Positions 12,601 to 25,212 are shown, numbered from the stretch's first letter. The stretch is DNA of 64,000 nt from Balanoglossus misakiensis (GCA_040954595.2 CM082594.2:9052001-9116000), one strand, 5' to 3'. Made by a program: numbers and translations. The notes: generated from the letters alone by a model not told the origin.

Positions 12601-14353
12601 GAGACAGATGAGACGGTCGTTCGGAGCCAGTCATTGCCGACATTATGACTCTGGCAGAGTCCTGTGGTCATTTTTCAGCCCGGACTACCTGCTCCATTTA
12701 TCAAAACTAATCAAGTTTGACATATATTCTCTCTTACAGAAAAACAGACCCCACTTTGGCCATAACAAAAGCGGTACTTACAGACAAATAATAATAATAC
12801 GAGAAGTTAAAATGGGCTTTTATGACAGCCGAGCTTCGTTCTTCATTAGGGCTGCCATAGGCCGACAGTGTAAAAGAACTCTCTTGCACAGGTATTAAAA
12901 CGTTACTACTATACCGTATTTCTCATAAAGCCGGGAAATTAATAAATGTATGGTATTTACACCAATAAACTCTGCTCCTAAGCATACTAAATCACTCGTT
13001 TAGAACCTCTTTAATGGCGATTTGGTATTTCCACCAGTTCTTTGGTCACCAAAGCTCTAATAGCTCAGCTAGAATTACGCCGCACTATCACAGGAGTAAA
13101 CTTCGGTAAAGCAATAGTAAGTTGTCGTTTTCGGTAGTTTGGGGTTTAAGTTTACTCCCATGGTGCACCAGTGTGGCACTGAAAGTGTATTTTTAGAATC
13201 GGGTTTTTGGAATTAATTTACGGACCAAATAAATGGACTTTAAGGATGTAAGAAGCTGGTGAACTTTTGCTAAGGTTTGGAGTTCAAACAGGCTGTCCTG
13301 CAAGAGGTTGTGCAGACGGAGACCCATGAAACTGAGACTACTATTGCCAGAGGTACTAGATAGTTTGTCCTCATGCATTTAGGTCTATAATTAGACCACC
13401 AAAGGTGCTTTATTTGATTAAGTCGTTTGCACCTTCTGTCGAAAAACTGATAAGTCACGAAAGAGAAACATACAGCGAGAATGGAGGGTGGGTGGTTTAC
13501 CTTCCGAGGCGCTGTTTCCGACCTTGCCGTTGCTGCTATGGCTGTTCGACTGCTGCTGTGTCGACGAAGGGGTGGTTTTGGGGTTGGCTCTGCAGCAGCT
13601 GCTGTTGTCCAGGTTGTTGGCCGAGGAGTTGGAGCTGTTCCCCATGTTGACCGAGATGGCGATTGGCCTGGCCGGCGACTCGGCCACACTGGCAACGGAC
13701 GGCTGGCGGTAGTCCGAGATGCTGGCTATGCTGCAGCTGGGACTGTACAGCGAGGCGCTGGTCTGTGATGAAAGTGAGTTTCTGGGTACGTTGTGTATGT
13801 TCCAGTCTGGCTGAAACTGTGAACGAGCTTGGGCTTGTGAGGTAGCGTACAAGGGTGACGAGATGCTCGGTATATGGTAACTAGGCATGGTTCTCTGAAA
13901 ATTAAAATATATAACTCTTGTGTTTGATGCTTCTGAGGAATACATGAATGATCTACTGGGGGAGGATTCTCACACTTGTACTGCAGTTCATCGACACTCG
14001 GATTGTAAACAAATAGTATGAAACTAACCATGGGCACCACTTAGGGAATTTGTCAGATTCTGGATACATGCAGCATGTACAAGGGAAGTCAAGCAAATCT
14101 TGCCAACTATAATAACAAACCACTTCACATAGACTGTTGTCAATGACAGCAAAGTATGTGTAGAAGTTGGTCATCTTATTGTGAATACAGTCTGTTCGGT
14201 CAAGTTGTTAGTATGGAAAAGCTGGACGACGTTGCAAAGGGGTTGTTTTCTCACCTGGTACGGAACATGACGAGCGGACACATTTGACGCGAGCGACGGC
14301 GGAAAATGTTGCAAGACAGGGGCACTCCCGACACTGTATATCGAGTGCTCCAT
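6379..14353 (-). CDS. Meox: Mox/Meox-type homeodomain transcription factor (four exons, complete)
   Basis: Nuclear sequence-specific DNA-binding factor. In bilaterians Mox/Meox acts in somite/mesoderm and muscle patterning (known of the family). Exons, in coding order: 14353-14255, 13894-13501, 9000-8822, 6645-6379, with consensus GT donors and AG acceptors and phases 0, 1, 0. These join to 939 bases, 312 residues plus TGA. The start ATG has a good context (ACC before, G after). Residues 34-164 are Ser/Asn/Gln-rich and look disordered. The homeodomain spans about residues 181-240: it opens with [17 protein letters not shown], keeps the Mox-specific [14 protein letters not shown] helix-2 region, and ends with [11 protein letters not shown] (Q50, N51). 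The third intron falls between homeodomain residues 44 and 45, the same site as in vertebrate MEOX genes. No poly-histidine run is visible, unlike vertebrate MEOX1/2. The exon boundaries were set by eye, and an extra micro-exon in the 4.5-kb intron cannot be excluded. Confidence 0.93.
8822..9000 (-). other. Meox: Mox exon 3: homeodomain helices 1 and 2
   Basis: A 179-base exon with acceptor at 9003-9001 and a GTGAGA donor just left of 8822. It codes a short acidic lead ([16 protein letters not shown]) and then the first 44 residues of the homeodomain. Reading through the donor gives an unrelated frame, which confirms the splice. Confidence 0.93.
9001..13500 (-). other. Second Mox intron (4.5 kb)
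   Basis: A long intron between the Ser-rich exon and the homeobox exon. The open frames inside it, including a 174-codon one on the plus strand at 9191-9715, resemble no family I know and show no coding pattern. An intron of this size in a developmental regulator is a plausible place for enhancers, but I see no specific element that I can name. Confidence 0.7.
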
Positions 14354-15734
14354 GGTCTTGTCAGGCCGTTATTATCGCCAACTCGGGAAAAGTTTAGTTA
14401 AAGAGATAAATAAAAAATACTGATGAGCTGCAAATGTTTCTCAATGAACGAAGATTCCACTGGTGACAAGATAAGACGGATAGTCGGTCCGAGCGATTTC
14501 TGCCTTCTGACGTAGTGCTTTCAGAGGATGGCTGCGGTTGGTGGATTCGCCAGGCGAGTGAGTGAACACCGCGCCAACTTGTGATGAGTGGAAACCCTAG
14601 CCGCCGCGGGCCAAGTCGCAGAGACCACGTGATTTTATCAGAACCACATGTGAGGCTGGCCTGTGGTGCATCGTTAAATCATTTACACCACTTGAGCCAA
14701 CATTAGGGGAGTCGACTTAAGCCCGCATCATCATCCGCGCACTAGCAATGACCGTCGATGTCACTAGTGGTGGGGGCTGCACTAAACCTCGTCACTTCCT
14801 TTTTACCCTTGGTCCGAACAACACGCACTGGGAAGATGTCTGGAATGGAATTAGTCATGGGAAAGGTTGATCGTCCATTCCCGGATTTCAGCGGTTGTTT
14901 ACATGTGCGGGATGGCGATAATGGTGATCCATCAATCTTAATGATTTATAAGTCAATATTGTCACCTAATTACAACGGCCGGTGTTGTCTTCTGTCCGGG
15001 GCTCTGTTACAGTGCGTGTTCGCTTCGCGGCTGTACGTGACGCGGGCGTAAAGAGCCAACAACTACAACATATGCTACGGAGTTCTAAACCACTTGAATA
15101 AACAGCTTTAGTCATGTTCGTTGTCTAAGCATCTTTGATACATGGCACACACTGCCTGGCCATCCCACGTACTCGAGTGGTCAGCTCCGTGAGAAGAACG
15201 CCCGTCGCCAAGGCAACTGGAGGGTCGTAAACTTTAAGAGCGAGGCGTCTCGGGGAGGTGGGACTAAGCGTGCACTTGGGCGCAGTTTCTTTTTACGACT
15301 CTTGCGGAAATGATTTTAAACTTGAGCAAGTATACTGTATCGGTTTCGCGAATTCTGAATCGCACGATAAAAAAGCAAGCATGATGTCGTCTGTAATGAC
15401 GCTCGTATTCCTGTTTATAGTTTATTGTCAATCATACGGTCAACGCTTATGGATGACATATACTCGAATAAATGTGACACAAACATAATTTAGTGCTGGA
15501 TATGTTGCTCTGAGTTTATTTTAAAATCCGACGCTGTGTAAACTGCTATGAGCCCCAGAGACCTAGCTGAGCCGATAGAATGACGTCTTGCCAAGTGCGT
15601 GTATTGTTTCACGGTGTAATGTTTTCAGTGGGACTAAACCGAGTTTAACAATTCTCATTGTTTTATCAGCTACATACGGAATCACTACAAGCCTGTTTTC
15701 TCTATGTTTTGTTGGAGTGTGGTGTGTCTTTCGA

Positions 15735-15767
15735 GGAGAGAGAGAGATAGACACACACACACACACA
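15735..15767. repeat. (AG)n followed by (AC)n dinucleotide repeat
   Basis: Short compound microsatellite: about six AG units, a TAG interruption, then about eight AC units. Confidence 0.9.
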
Positions 15768-16747
15768 AAAACTAATTTTGAGTTTCTTTTTTCTTTTTGC
15801 CGATGTAACATGAGAGGTAGTACAAAGTTAAAATATTGTTTTAAATGTTATACTGTTGATACTGATACGAAGTGACATGCGCATGTGCAGTGAAATATGT
15901 GGTATTTGCCAGAGTCGCAATCATTGTCCTCCTTATTTCACTGACTGTGTGACATCTCAACCAATATATCCCGAAGTGTCATGAGATTTATCACATTGAA
16001 AGAATTTCTAAAAGAACATTCTTGTTCGAATGCCTTGTAAATGGTGTAATGTTGAAAGGGTTTGAGAAAAACCACATTGGATGGACATGGTGCCATGGAT
16101 CTGCAATGCTGGAGCTGTTCCCAGCCTCGTTCGGGAGCATAGACGTGATGACAGACAACAATGTCTTTGTGTATTTTTCAGATATAGAACTGCACAAAAA
16201 CAGCTATGGTTCTTGAAATAATTCAACAGCATGCAAACTACATTTTCTTTTTCTATTCCCTTGTTTTTTTTTTGTTTGATTCGTGGTTACTGAAAACTGT
16301 CTGACGTTCCATTGGCCGAACTAACCCAGCCTCTATACCATCAGACACCGTTGGCCAGCCTACATACAGTACAGGAGTCGGTCTGACACCGGCAAAAAAG
16401 CCGCATGTCGGAACGTTGAATCTGGTCAATTAGTCATTTCGCCGCAAAGTGAAAAGACGCTGATAAGCCTTGTAACAAGGCCAGACACTTGGGGATGGAT
16501 AAGTGGTTTTATAGTGTTGGCATTGAGGAGGACATTTAGCATCTTAAGTTCGGCACTTTTACTTGAAAACTGAAAAAATATGTTTCGACTTTATGAAAAC
16601 CAGTCTCTAACAAACCCTTCCTGGCGCTTTTTGAAAATGATCCGAATATTACAGCTCTCAGTGGTTAAAAGAATTGAAAATGAAACGAATAATGTGCATA
16701 TCGATTTCATTCAAGGGGTACTAGTATTAAGCGCTGCGACCGGTCCA

Positions 16748-16819
<72 letters not shown>

Positions 16820-16820
16820 A
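16748..16820. repeat. (AAAT)n microsatellite
   Basis: About eighteen uninterrupted copies of a tetranucleotide (TAAA/AAAT phase). It generates a meaningless open frame of repeated LFIY on the minus strand. Confidence 0.95.
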
Positions 16821-18077
16821 TCAATCTCGAGACTATTCGTGACAGGAATTTGGCTAGCAGATGCACTAGTACGGGCCAGGATGGGATCCTCCACAGGTGC
16901 AAGTCAATCCCCGAAGTATGAATATTCATAAGTGGTCAATATCAATTTGCATGACAATGCGCACACGTTACGTGGCTCAGACTGTACGCGTACAACCGGA
17001 CTTGCACGAGGAAGCACGGCGAAGATAGAATTGCGTTTTCTCCCAAGTGGCTACCCTTACTTCTTAGGATATCTGTCGTTTCTTTGGATACTGGATACAG
17101 TTATTGACTGAGATACATGTACATGGAATTACGGCGGCAGAATTTGACTCTCAGCTCTGGGACGGTCAGCACACCTGTACATGACGTGAGCGACGTACAC
17201 TTGTACGCGTGTGACACTGATAGTGGCGAGCGGCCGGATATCGTCTGCACACTTGCAAGTTGTAGGGATTTCGTTACACCTGCCTTATTTCGGATTTATT
17301 TCTTGGTAAGTTCTGTTTTATTATCTCTTGTGAATGTTCTTTTTCATGCCCAGAAGCATGCAAGGTCCGCTGCTTGCGTCCTACCCGCTCGCCGCGCTAA
17401 AATTCAGCCAAGCGTTCGGTCAGCATAGGTCAGCACCAACTACTACTAGTGTGGGCGTGTCCCTCAATTCTTAGCATTGCAGCTTGTACATTTGTCATAT
17501 TTTCTGGTTTTTGGCGAGTACTTGGTATCTGCTGCAATAAGACTCTAGCGTTGAACCTCCCAGCCGCGTCGTTACGAGTTTTTTTTAATTCTAAGGCTGA
17601 ATTACAATATACAACAGGTCACTTGAGGTCATGATAGTAGCCTTTTCAACTGCATATGTGCTACCTACCTAGTCATAAACGTCATTGATTTTAAGGATTT
17701 AACGTCCTTGATATTACTGACAGTTAAAAGTTCAGTTCTCACATGACAACATAAATCGTCCATAACATACAATATTGTTACCGTATACTAAATCGTGCCA
17801 TACTAATAATTCTAATAAATACAAATGTAGAACGCTTCCAGTACGTTAAATGAAATGAAAATATACAACTACTCGTATTCAAATTAAGCCTCTGATTATT
17901 GGCGTTATTATCTGTTATTAAGAAATGAGAAATACTCAGCGCCCATAAATTAGCTTTCCATAACGAAAATGAATATTAGTATCACTTCCTTTCCACAAGA
18001 AATCATCCCTGGGATGGTTTCGAATAACTGAAGTGTTTTCCTCTCATTACATCATCTTCTCGTATGTACATGTGTTC

Positions 18078-21000
18078 TTACAATATACTGTTGTAGACAA
18101 ATTGTTGGTCACGTAGTTTAAGGTAGTTGGGCTCGTCTCGGCTTTTTTCTAATGGTTCAAGGTAGAGAGATTTATCTGGGCTTCTTTCGAACGGTATGTG
18201 CAATATTTGCTTGATTTCTTCAACCAGGGTTTTGAAGTTGGGTCTGTCGTCGGGGTCGTCATGCCAACACTGTAGCATAAGTCCATACCTGTAGTGCACA
18301 AACCGATTGAAGGTTTAATTCGTTTAAAATGTCTCGATCATCTCGAGTACCTAAAACTGTTGTATGCTGAACGAATCTTACAGATTTGTGAGAACGATCT
18401 GATTTGTGAAGTTAATATGCAGTCCATCCAAACGTCATATACCGTATATGCCTAGCAATGTTACCAATGAACTTTGGTGTCATGATGACGTGAATTTCAG
18501 AGTCACGAGGCTAATAGCTCCCCATGTCGTCTCATGACATTTGAAATGAGCTAAACCAAAGCAAGAAATCGTACACTTACACATCATCAGGGGCGTATTG
18601 AGGTTGGTTCAGTCTTTTCCCTGTGTCCAAGTATCTCAACAAATCCCAGTTGTCAACAGACCCGTAAGGTAATTCACCACGCGTGACAAGCTCCCACAGT
18701 AGCACGCCAAACGCCCACTGCCATGGAAACAAAACAGAGTCGTCAAACATACCAGTGAGCGACACAATTTTGAATTTAAGTAATTTTGAAACGAGATCAC
18801 TCAGAAAGTACACACTGTGTGGACACTTACAACATCTGTTTTTGTGGTAAAGACCTGTCGTCGAAAACTTTCTGGTGCCATCCATTTTACCGGTAATTTC
18901 ACGGATTTGTCTCTTGTGGAATAGTACTCCCTCTCATAGATGTCCCTGGACAATCCAAAATCTGACACTTTCACAATATCCATTTCGTCAACCCTGTTGA
19001 AATATATCAAACGGAACACTTTTAAGAAGATTAGTAAAATCTTGGTATCACACATTTCTCATATTGTCAAGAATGTGCTGGAAATTTTGAAATACTATTT
19101 CAGTCAGCTATGTGTGTTCAAATATTTTTACTGAAATGGAATATATAATTCTCGAGGCAAAGAACGAGCGAATGATACCTACATGCAATTTCTGCAAGCA
19201 AGATCTCTATGTACAAACTTTCTTTCAGACAGATAAGCCATTCCTTCTGCTACATGTAACGCAAAAGTAAGTAGATTCTTCAAGGTGAATTCCTTGAAAA
19301 TAAAAAAAAACACATCACATATTCAAATACTAGTAGCTTAACTAATTAATTAATTAATTAATTAATTATATAGAGAAATACACACTATAACAGGAAATCA
19401 TCTCACCTGGCTTTCGCTTGTGATGTATGTCTTTAGATCGCCCTTCCTCAAGTACGGCAGAACAATCAATGGGAATTCGTTCTTTTCCAAACAAACACCA
19501 ATCAGTGACAAAACATGAGGGTGATCAAAGTCTCTCATCAGTAGACCTTCCAGGAGGAATCTTCTCAGATCTTCTAAAGATGCATCACCTATTAAGGAGA
19601 TGGCATGTCAGTATTGTTGCCTCGAGGCAGATGCAAGTATCTGATTCTCGATCAGCCCAAGGTAGAGGCTGATTAGCCCATCAATACCACCGTCAAATAG
19701 AGTCTACGGCCTTGTTATTTTAGGGTTCAATCAACATTTCTGTATACAATTCAATGGTTCTGTAATTTAAGTTCAGATAATGTAGGTCAAATGAGACCTC
19801 ACTACGTTTTTTCCTAGACGATAAATCTCTGGTATCCTAAAGTCTTTCTATCAGTTTCAAAAACATCTTTGTTATTTCTAAAACCCATCTTGTGAATTAC
19901 CTTTGAGCAATTTCACTGCAATTTCCTGCGATGGACGCCCGGGCTTGTAATTTTTCCGAAGTGTTCCCTTTACTACAATTCCTTTGTGACCTGTTTGTGA
20001 TAGGAGTAATATCGATATAGAAAATGTTACCGTTGTACTGAATAATTTCGCGTGAACTGTAATTGTGGCATCAAAACCTATTGTGCAGGGTCCATGATAT
20101 TAGAACAGTAAAAATCAATCACAGATGCATAGATTCATGGAAACTATATAAACCTTACCTTGTCCAAGGATTTCTTTTTCATGCAATATTAGATCCTTTC
20201 TGTCTATTCTTACCCCCTGAACGTCAGCTTGCATGTCCTTATCTAAGTAGCCGTACGGGTCTTGGCGCCAGTCATGGGCTATGAACACTGCAGTGCAAAA
20301 TGAAAACGCATACTACAAGGTTAAGAAATAATTGAGCGTGTTTCAAAATATGAGTTTTAGAGCTTGCTGCTAAATACACGATCGGGTTCCCCTAGATCAG
20401 GGCTTTAAGAAAATATATACTTTAAGGAGATTAGAAATTCGATCATCGACAGAAAAGTACAATTTCTGAAAGCGTCTGTTTTGTATGTCGCACACGGACT
20501 CCAGTTACTCACATGATTGGTACACGTGATCAATCTTCATTTTCTCTACAACCGTTCGCTTGATACGTTCTTTATTTCTCCGCCGAAGAAACAGTAAAAT
20601 GACCGCGGCGATAATGACGATCAAAATCAACAGAAGTATCAGCACAATAATCGCCACAATCCATGGACTCAGGCTGTCATCTTGTCCAACGTAATGCAGA
20701 TAACCAACAAAATGGGAGTTCTTTTCAAAAATCCCAAATTGAACCTTCGTATAGCAAAAAAGAAACAAGGTTGGTTAGAAAGTAGTTTGGTTGTGTGCAA
20801 TGGCGGACAATGAAGCTGATGTACATGTACACAGTTGATTTGACCACTACTTGCTTGTGTTAAAATTGATTAAGAAACTAACAGATGCAAGACAGGATTC
20901 CTGCTACAAGTGAGTACTAGTCTTACCAACACTTGCGGATGGCCATGAGGTCTCTCGTATTCCCGCCGTACAGGAGGCTTGCTCTTAGGAGGTTGGCATG

Positions 21001-24000
21001 TTATTTCAGTGGAATACAGGGATATGATTCGGCAGAAGTCAGTCCCTATCTGAACCGTGACGTCTGCAACCTGTACACCACAGTCCATCCTTTCCCCCTT
21101 GAAGTGAAAATGGAACTGTTCCATTAGTGATTTTGTTCAAGTGTTCCACGTTTCTAATTAGCAGCTCTTCTTCGTCTTAAAATCAGGGTTCAACTGAAGA
21201 GCAGGTTTTAGAAAAATTTGACATGGATAATATCCAGATTCTAGTGTACATACTTTACCTTGATGATCAGATAAGTGGCTTCTCCTTGGTTATAGTCAAA
21301 TACATCATCAATATGCGGAGGATCATACTTTGAGTCAGAGAAGGGGTAAACAATCGGATCCCAAGCAACTTCTAATTGCGTGTACTTCGTTTCGATGTAC
21401 CGAAAGATGTTTTCAGGAAGCCAATCTGAAACGCCGTCTAGGACGAAGCCAACGAGAAAGGACACGTCTTCCCCGGTTTGCGGATCGGTGGTGATGTACG
21501 GGCACTCGCCGTCATCGTCATCCACGTCGCGTCTTCTCCTGCTGGTGGTGGTGTTGTTTTGGTCCATAGTAGCGTTGGAGTAAATTGTGATTTCTGGCGT
21601 TGGGCATGACATCATTGCTTCAGTGACGTCACTACACACCTAAAAGAAGACAGAGTTTGGAACTGATGTAGTTTCTCTGGTATTGCCAAAACAGTTATAT
21701 ACAAAATAATATCATATACTCAGATTTGTGGAGATAGCTCAGCAAGTCCGTAAAGAATAAACCTTCGTAAACCAAATTACATGTATTGTGATAACAAGTG
21801 AGGTTTATATAACTAATGTATGATGTATAACAATCGAATTTTCATGTCAAAAATGCATGTGATATATTATAAGTAACCACTTAGCCTACCGAATAAAACC
21901 TCATGGCGAAGGAATTTGTCTCCACAGACACGACAAACAATGGGTATGCTATCACGTTCAGATTCGTGCCAGTCACAGTCTGCATGACACCTCCCCTATA
22001 AAATAAATTCTTTCTCTTTAACATCATAATAAGAGACAAAAACGAGGAGTTAACTGTAAAATAAGGAAATAATGGACTTTCATAATACTGGATTAACGAT
22101 TTTTGATGTTCTTCAATTGTATAGAGCTTTTTTGGGTGTTCAAGAAATAGCAGAACTTAAACAATTCTTCTTGTATTAAGACACCTACCGATGTGGATCC
22201 CATTATATAGTCTTTGTTGGCATAAGTCACTAAATACTGCACTTCAAAAATTCAATTCTGGACAAAATCTTTAGAGAAATGATATTGACTACCTGATGAA
22301 CGTCCTCAGAGGCGAAATGCTTTGAATCCTAGGATCTTCTTCGTAGAAATAATGTCTTACACTTTGTCTGATGTGTGTACCGTCGATTGTGAGGTTGATG
22401 AGTGACTGCAAAGGCTCTGCCACTGGTGGCGTAATACATATTATGTAACTTTCAGAGGTCCTGTGAAATTAACGTGTACACACAACTATTATATTTTCTT
22501 GGCCGAAGAAGCCATCGCAGAATTATGTACAATAACGAAATGGCACTAGTTGTATATATTGTATACTGATGTAATGATACCGAACGTTTGTATAGGCGTC
22601 TCACCATTTTATTTCGCATGGCTTTCCCGCCATTTCCACCGTGATGTTTCCTGTTGTATTCAAGTGTCGTCCCCTGATAACCAACTTTGTGCCGCCAGAT
22701 TGTGGTCCAGTTGCCGGATCAAAGTCTTCTATCTGTGGATCCTGTGAGGATAAAAAAATGTTTGAAACCTCCCTGTGATGTTATGCAGATTCGAAAATGA
22801 AATGTGTGGAGCATTATTTGAAAAAAGATGTATTAAAATTGTTGTACTCAAAACGACTAGTTCACAGATTTATACTCACCACATACGAGAAGTTGGTTTT
22901 CGATTCAAGATTAAGGGGCGTGAGTCCAATGACAACGCTGATTACCACCGCGCCCTCTATGGCGACCGATTGCTGTGTGATGCAACTGATATCGTGACTG
23001 CAAATAAATGGAAGTGTAAATTAAAATGATTGCCCTCCTGTGGGAATTTTTGTAATATCTATCAGCTAGATAACAAATAATTTTACAGGAGTTTACTGGA
23101 CTGGTAACCGGTTTTTATACTTACACCATGGAGGACGCATTCGTGAGTAGAACAATCTGACTGCATGGAGCGTCAGCGATTTGAATACTGGTCAGATCTA
23201 GTGACACGTTGGTATCAGTGCGTACGTTGATATCCACGCGTGTGTTGCCATCTATGATGCCAACGTCTGGCTCAAACTAAATACAAATGATGGCGATGTG
23301 TGTTATAGATGTGATCCTACAAACGATTCACTTGATTTGCTCTTACAAAGTAACTCAACCATCATTCAAACTTAATAAAATTCGTGCTATTAATTTGAGA
23401 CATATTCTTAACCTGTGGAAAAACTCAGTGCCCAAGTCGTTAGATTTCAGATCCCTTACGCTTTACCTCAATGATGTAATCTCCAAGCAGGTCTATCATT
23501 CCGCATTGGTTGTCTAGCAACGACTGGGGCGTGGTTCCAGCTTTCAACCACTTCTCAGCTTCGCATGTTAGATCAGAGTGACACCTGTTTCAAATGAAAC
23601 ATACACCATACGGTGTTCAGAGATCAAAAACTTTACACGTGCCCCAATTGGTTACAACTTCAGAGGCCCCGGATGTTCCTTGTTTCTTCGGCTGTTTGCT
23701 TTATTCTTTATTATCGCTATGGTAACCTATGTGTACGTGTCCTCCAGCACAAGTACATTGTATACTATTGCGAAATCAAGAACTAAAAATGTCCTACCTG
23801 TTATCGGAGACACACCACCCACAATTCACAGCGGCAACACATGATGCACAAGTGAGGAGCCTAGAACACTCTGTGGTTATTTCTGTCGTAACTGAATAGA
23901 ATAAAAGAAAAATTCAATCATGTGTCGTGTTTTTGTAAGAAAAAGAAAATCGTCGTCATAGAAAAAAAGGCATATCATCTAACTCCCGATTAACTAAAAA

Positions 24001-25212
24001 GGATCGTCGAAAATATGATTGTGGTTTAGCTTGTGAAAATGTTCAAATTCTGGTGTTGACGCGCGCTTTCTGACAATACCTGTACCGGCGTCTGTCGCTG
24101 TTATGGTTTTGGTTGTTTGAAGAGGCACCGTTGTTTCATGTTTGGTTGTCCATTGCTGTTCAAACGTTGTTAATGTTATTCCGGTTTCATCTGTTGTTCC
24201 TTCATAGGTCATTGTAAGGTCATCAGTGGTGGCCATGTCCGTCACACCCATTTCTGATCCGAAAGTAGCTTTGAATAATTAAGATTGAGAAAGTTCTTAA
24301 AGAAGGATGTTGTTTGTATGGCTAAACATGTCTTGTAATGAATTGTGGAAACCAATTAAATATTAACTGATCGCAAATCATGTATGATAAATACTAATAA
24401 TTGGCATTTGTCGCCCAGGTAAAATATTAACTAGAAATGCCCCATTATATGAGAACTACATAGTCTTACCTGAGTCTGTAGTATTAATCACGTATTCTGT
24501 TTCCATAGTAACATTAGATATGGCTGCTGTAGTTTCATTGAGCGGAGGCTCGGTTGTGTTTTGTGCCAGTTCCGTTGGTAACGTAGTAACATTACTGAAG
24601 ATCGCTGCAGTTACATTTGAGGGGGCTATAGTTACATTGGAGGGTGGGGAAGTTAAATTGGAGGGTGGGGAAGTTACGTTGGTGGGTGGGGAAGTTACAT
24701 TGGTGGGTGGGGAAGTTACGTTGGAGGGCGCTGTAGTTAAATTGGGGGGTGGGAAACTTACAGTGGAGGGTGGGGAAGTTACAATGGGTGCTGTCAGTGT
24801 GGTTAAACCGGACGGAGGCTCCGTTGTGATTTGCGTCTGACCTGTGTGTATCATTAGGATAAAAAAAGAATATTTAAATAACATGAAAAAAATGAATTTA
24901 TCTGCCTAGGAGAAACACATCATTATACCCTGATCGTGAAAAGCCTTCTAACATATGTTCGTTCAGACTTGTTTCATTTTCAGTCAGGTCAGTACAGATA
25001 CTCAATCCACAATCTCACGAATACAATTGATGTGAATCCAAATAAACACATTTAAGGCGTTTTCACTCATCTACTTCTAGCTACAGGTAAACAGTTGGAA
25101 ATATAACATTTGGAAAGATAAAAACAGTCAAAATGTGTTTCACCAACTCACCGATAATTGTGTATTCTAGGGTTATCGAAGTTATAAGGAGTAACTTCCA
25201 GAGACTGTACAT
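18078..25212 (-). CDS. MET/plexin-type receptor tyrosine kinase without Sema domain, with mucin-like stalk (20 exons)
   Basis: Single-pass plasma-membrane receptor kinase, ligand unknown. Exons in coding order: 25212-25152, 24841-24470, 24253-24080, 23891-23798, 23584-23467, 23276-23125, 22997-22880, 22741-22605, 22460-22293, 21995-21890, 21639-21259, 21115-20927, 20744-20513, 20287-20159, 19990-19901, 19588-19407, 19292-19183, 18993-18831, 18717-18581, 18288-18078. All phases agree, giving 3324 bases and 1107 residues. Order of parts: signal peptide 1-21; Thr/Pro/Asn-rich stalk 22-202; PSI domain 210-261 with eight cysteines and a CGWC core; plexin/MET-like IPT repeats about 364-690 ([25 protein letters not shown]); membrane span 718-743; kinase about 799-1075. 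Kinase residues: glycine loop GQGHKG 809-814, Lys837, Glu854, HRDLACRN 929-936, DFG 949-951, and a tandem Tyr961-Tyr962 as in the MET activation loop. MET and RON carry an N-terminal Sema domain. Here none is seen, because the signal peptide exon joins the stalk directly. A basic cleavage-like site RRRR lies at 534-537. The second exon and the acceptor of exon 3 are the least certain parts. Confidence 0.9.
19343..19368. repeat. (TTAA)n simple repeat inside a kinase intron
   Basis: About six copies of TAAT/ATTA lying in the intron between the kinase exons at 19588-19407 and 19292-19183. Confidence 0.85.
24600..24790 (-). repeat. 21-bp tandem repeat coding the receptor's mucin-like stalk
   Basis: Imperfect 21-base units encode seven-residue blocks of the form TSPP(S/T)NV on the minus strand. 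Nearly every unit carries an Asn-Val/Leu-Thr sequon for N-glycosylation, besides many Thr/Ser positions for O-glycosylation. The repeat keeps the frame throughout, as expected if it is expressed. Confidence 0.85.

Larger units (their letters stand above)
14354..18077. other. Intergenic region between the Mox start and the receptor kinase 3' end
   Basis: The left end should hold the Mox promoter. An E-box CACGTG lies near 14626 and a CACATGTG near 14645, but no TATA box was recognised. The rest has no identifiable gene. It carries an AG/AC dinucleotide run near 15.75 kb and a long (AAAT)n run near 16.75 kb. Two AATAAA hexamers on the minus strand near 17.30 and 17.32 kb could end the receptor kinase transcript. 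Confidence 0.5.

Noticed and set aside
15258-15488. Possible small secreted protein (hydrophobic stretch after a Met-Met start near 15380)
   Set aside because: The frame ends about fifteen residues after the hydrophobic segment, with no cleavage motifs and no consensus donor to continue it.
16711-16929. Minus-strand open frame with repeated LFIY
   Set aside because: It is only the translation of the (AAAT)n microsatellite.
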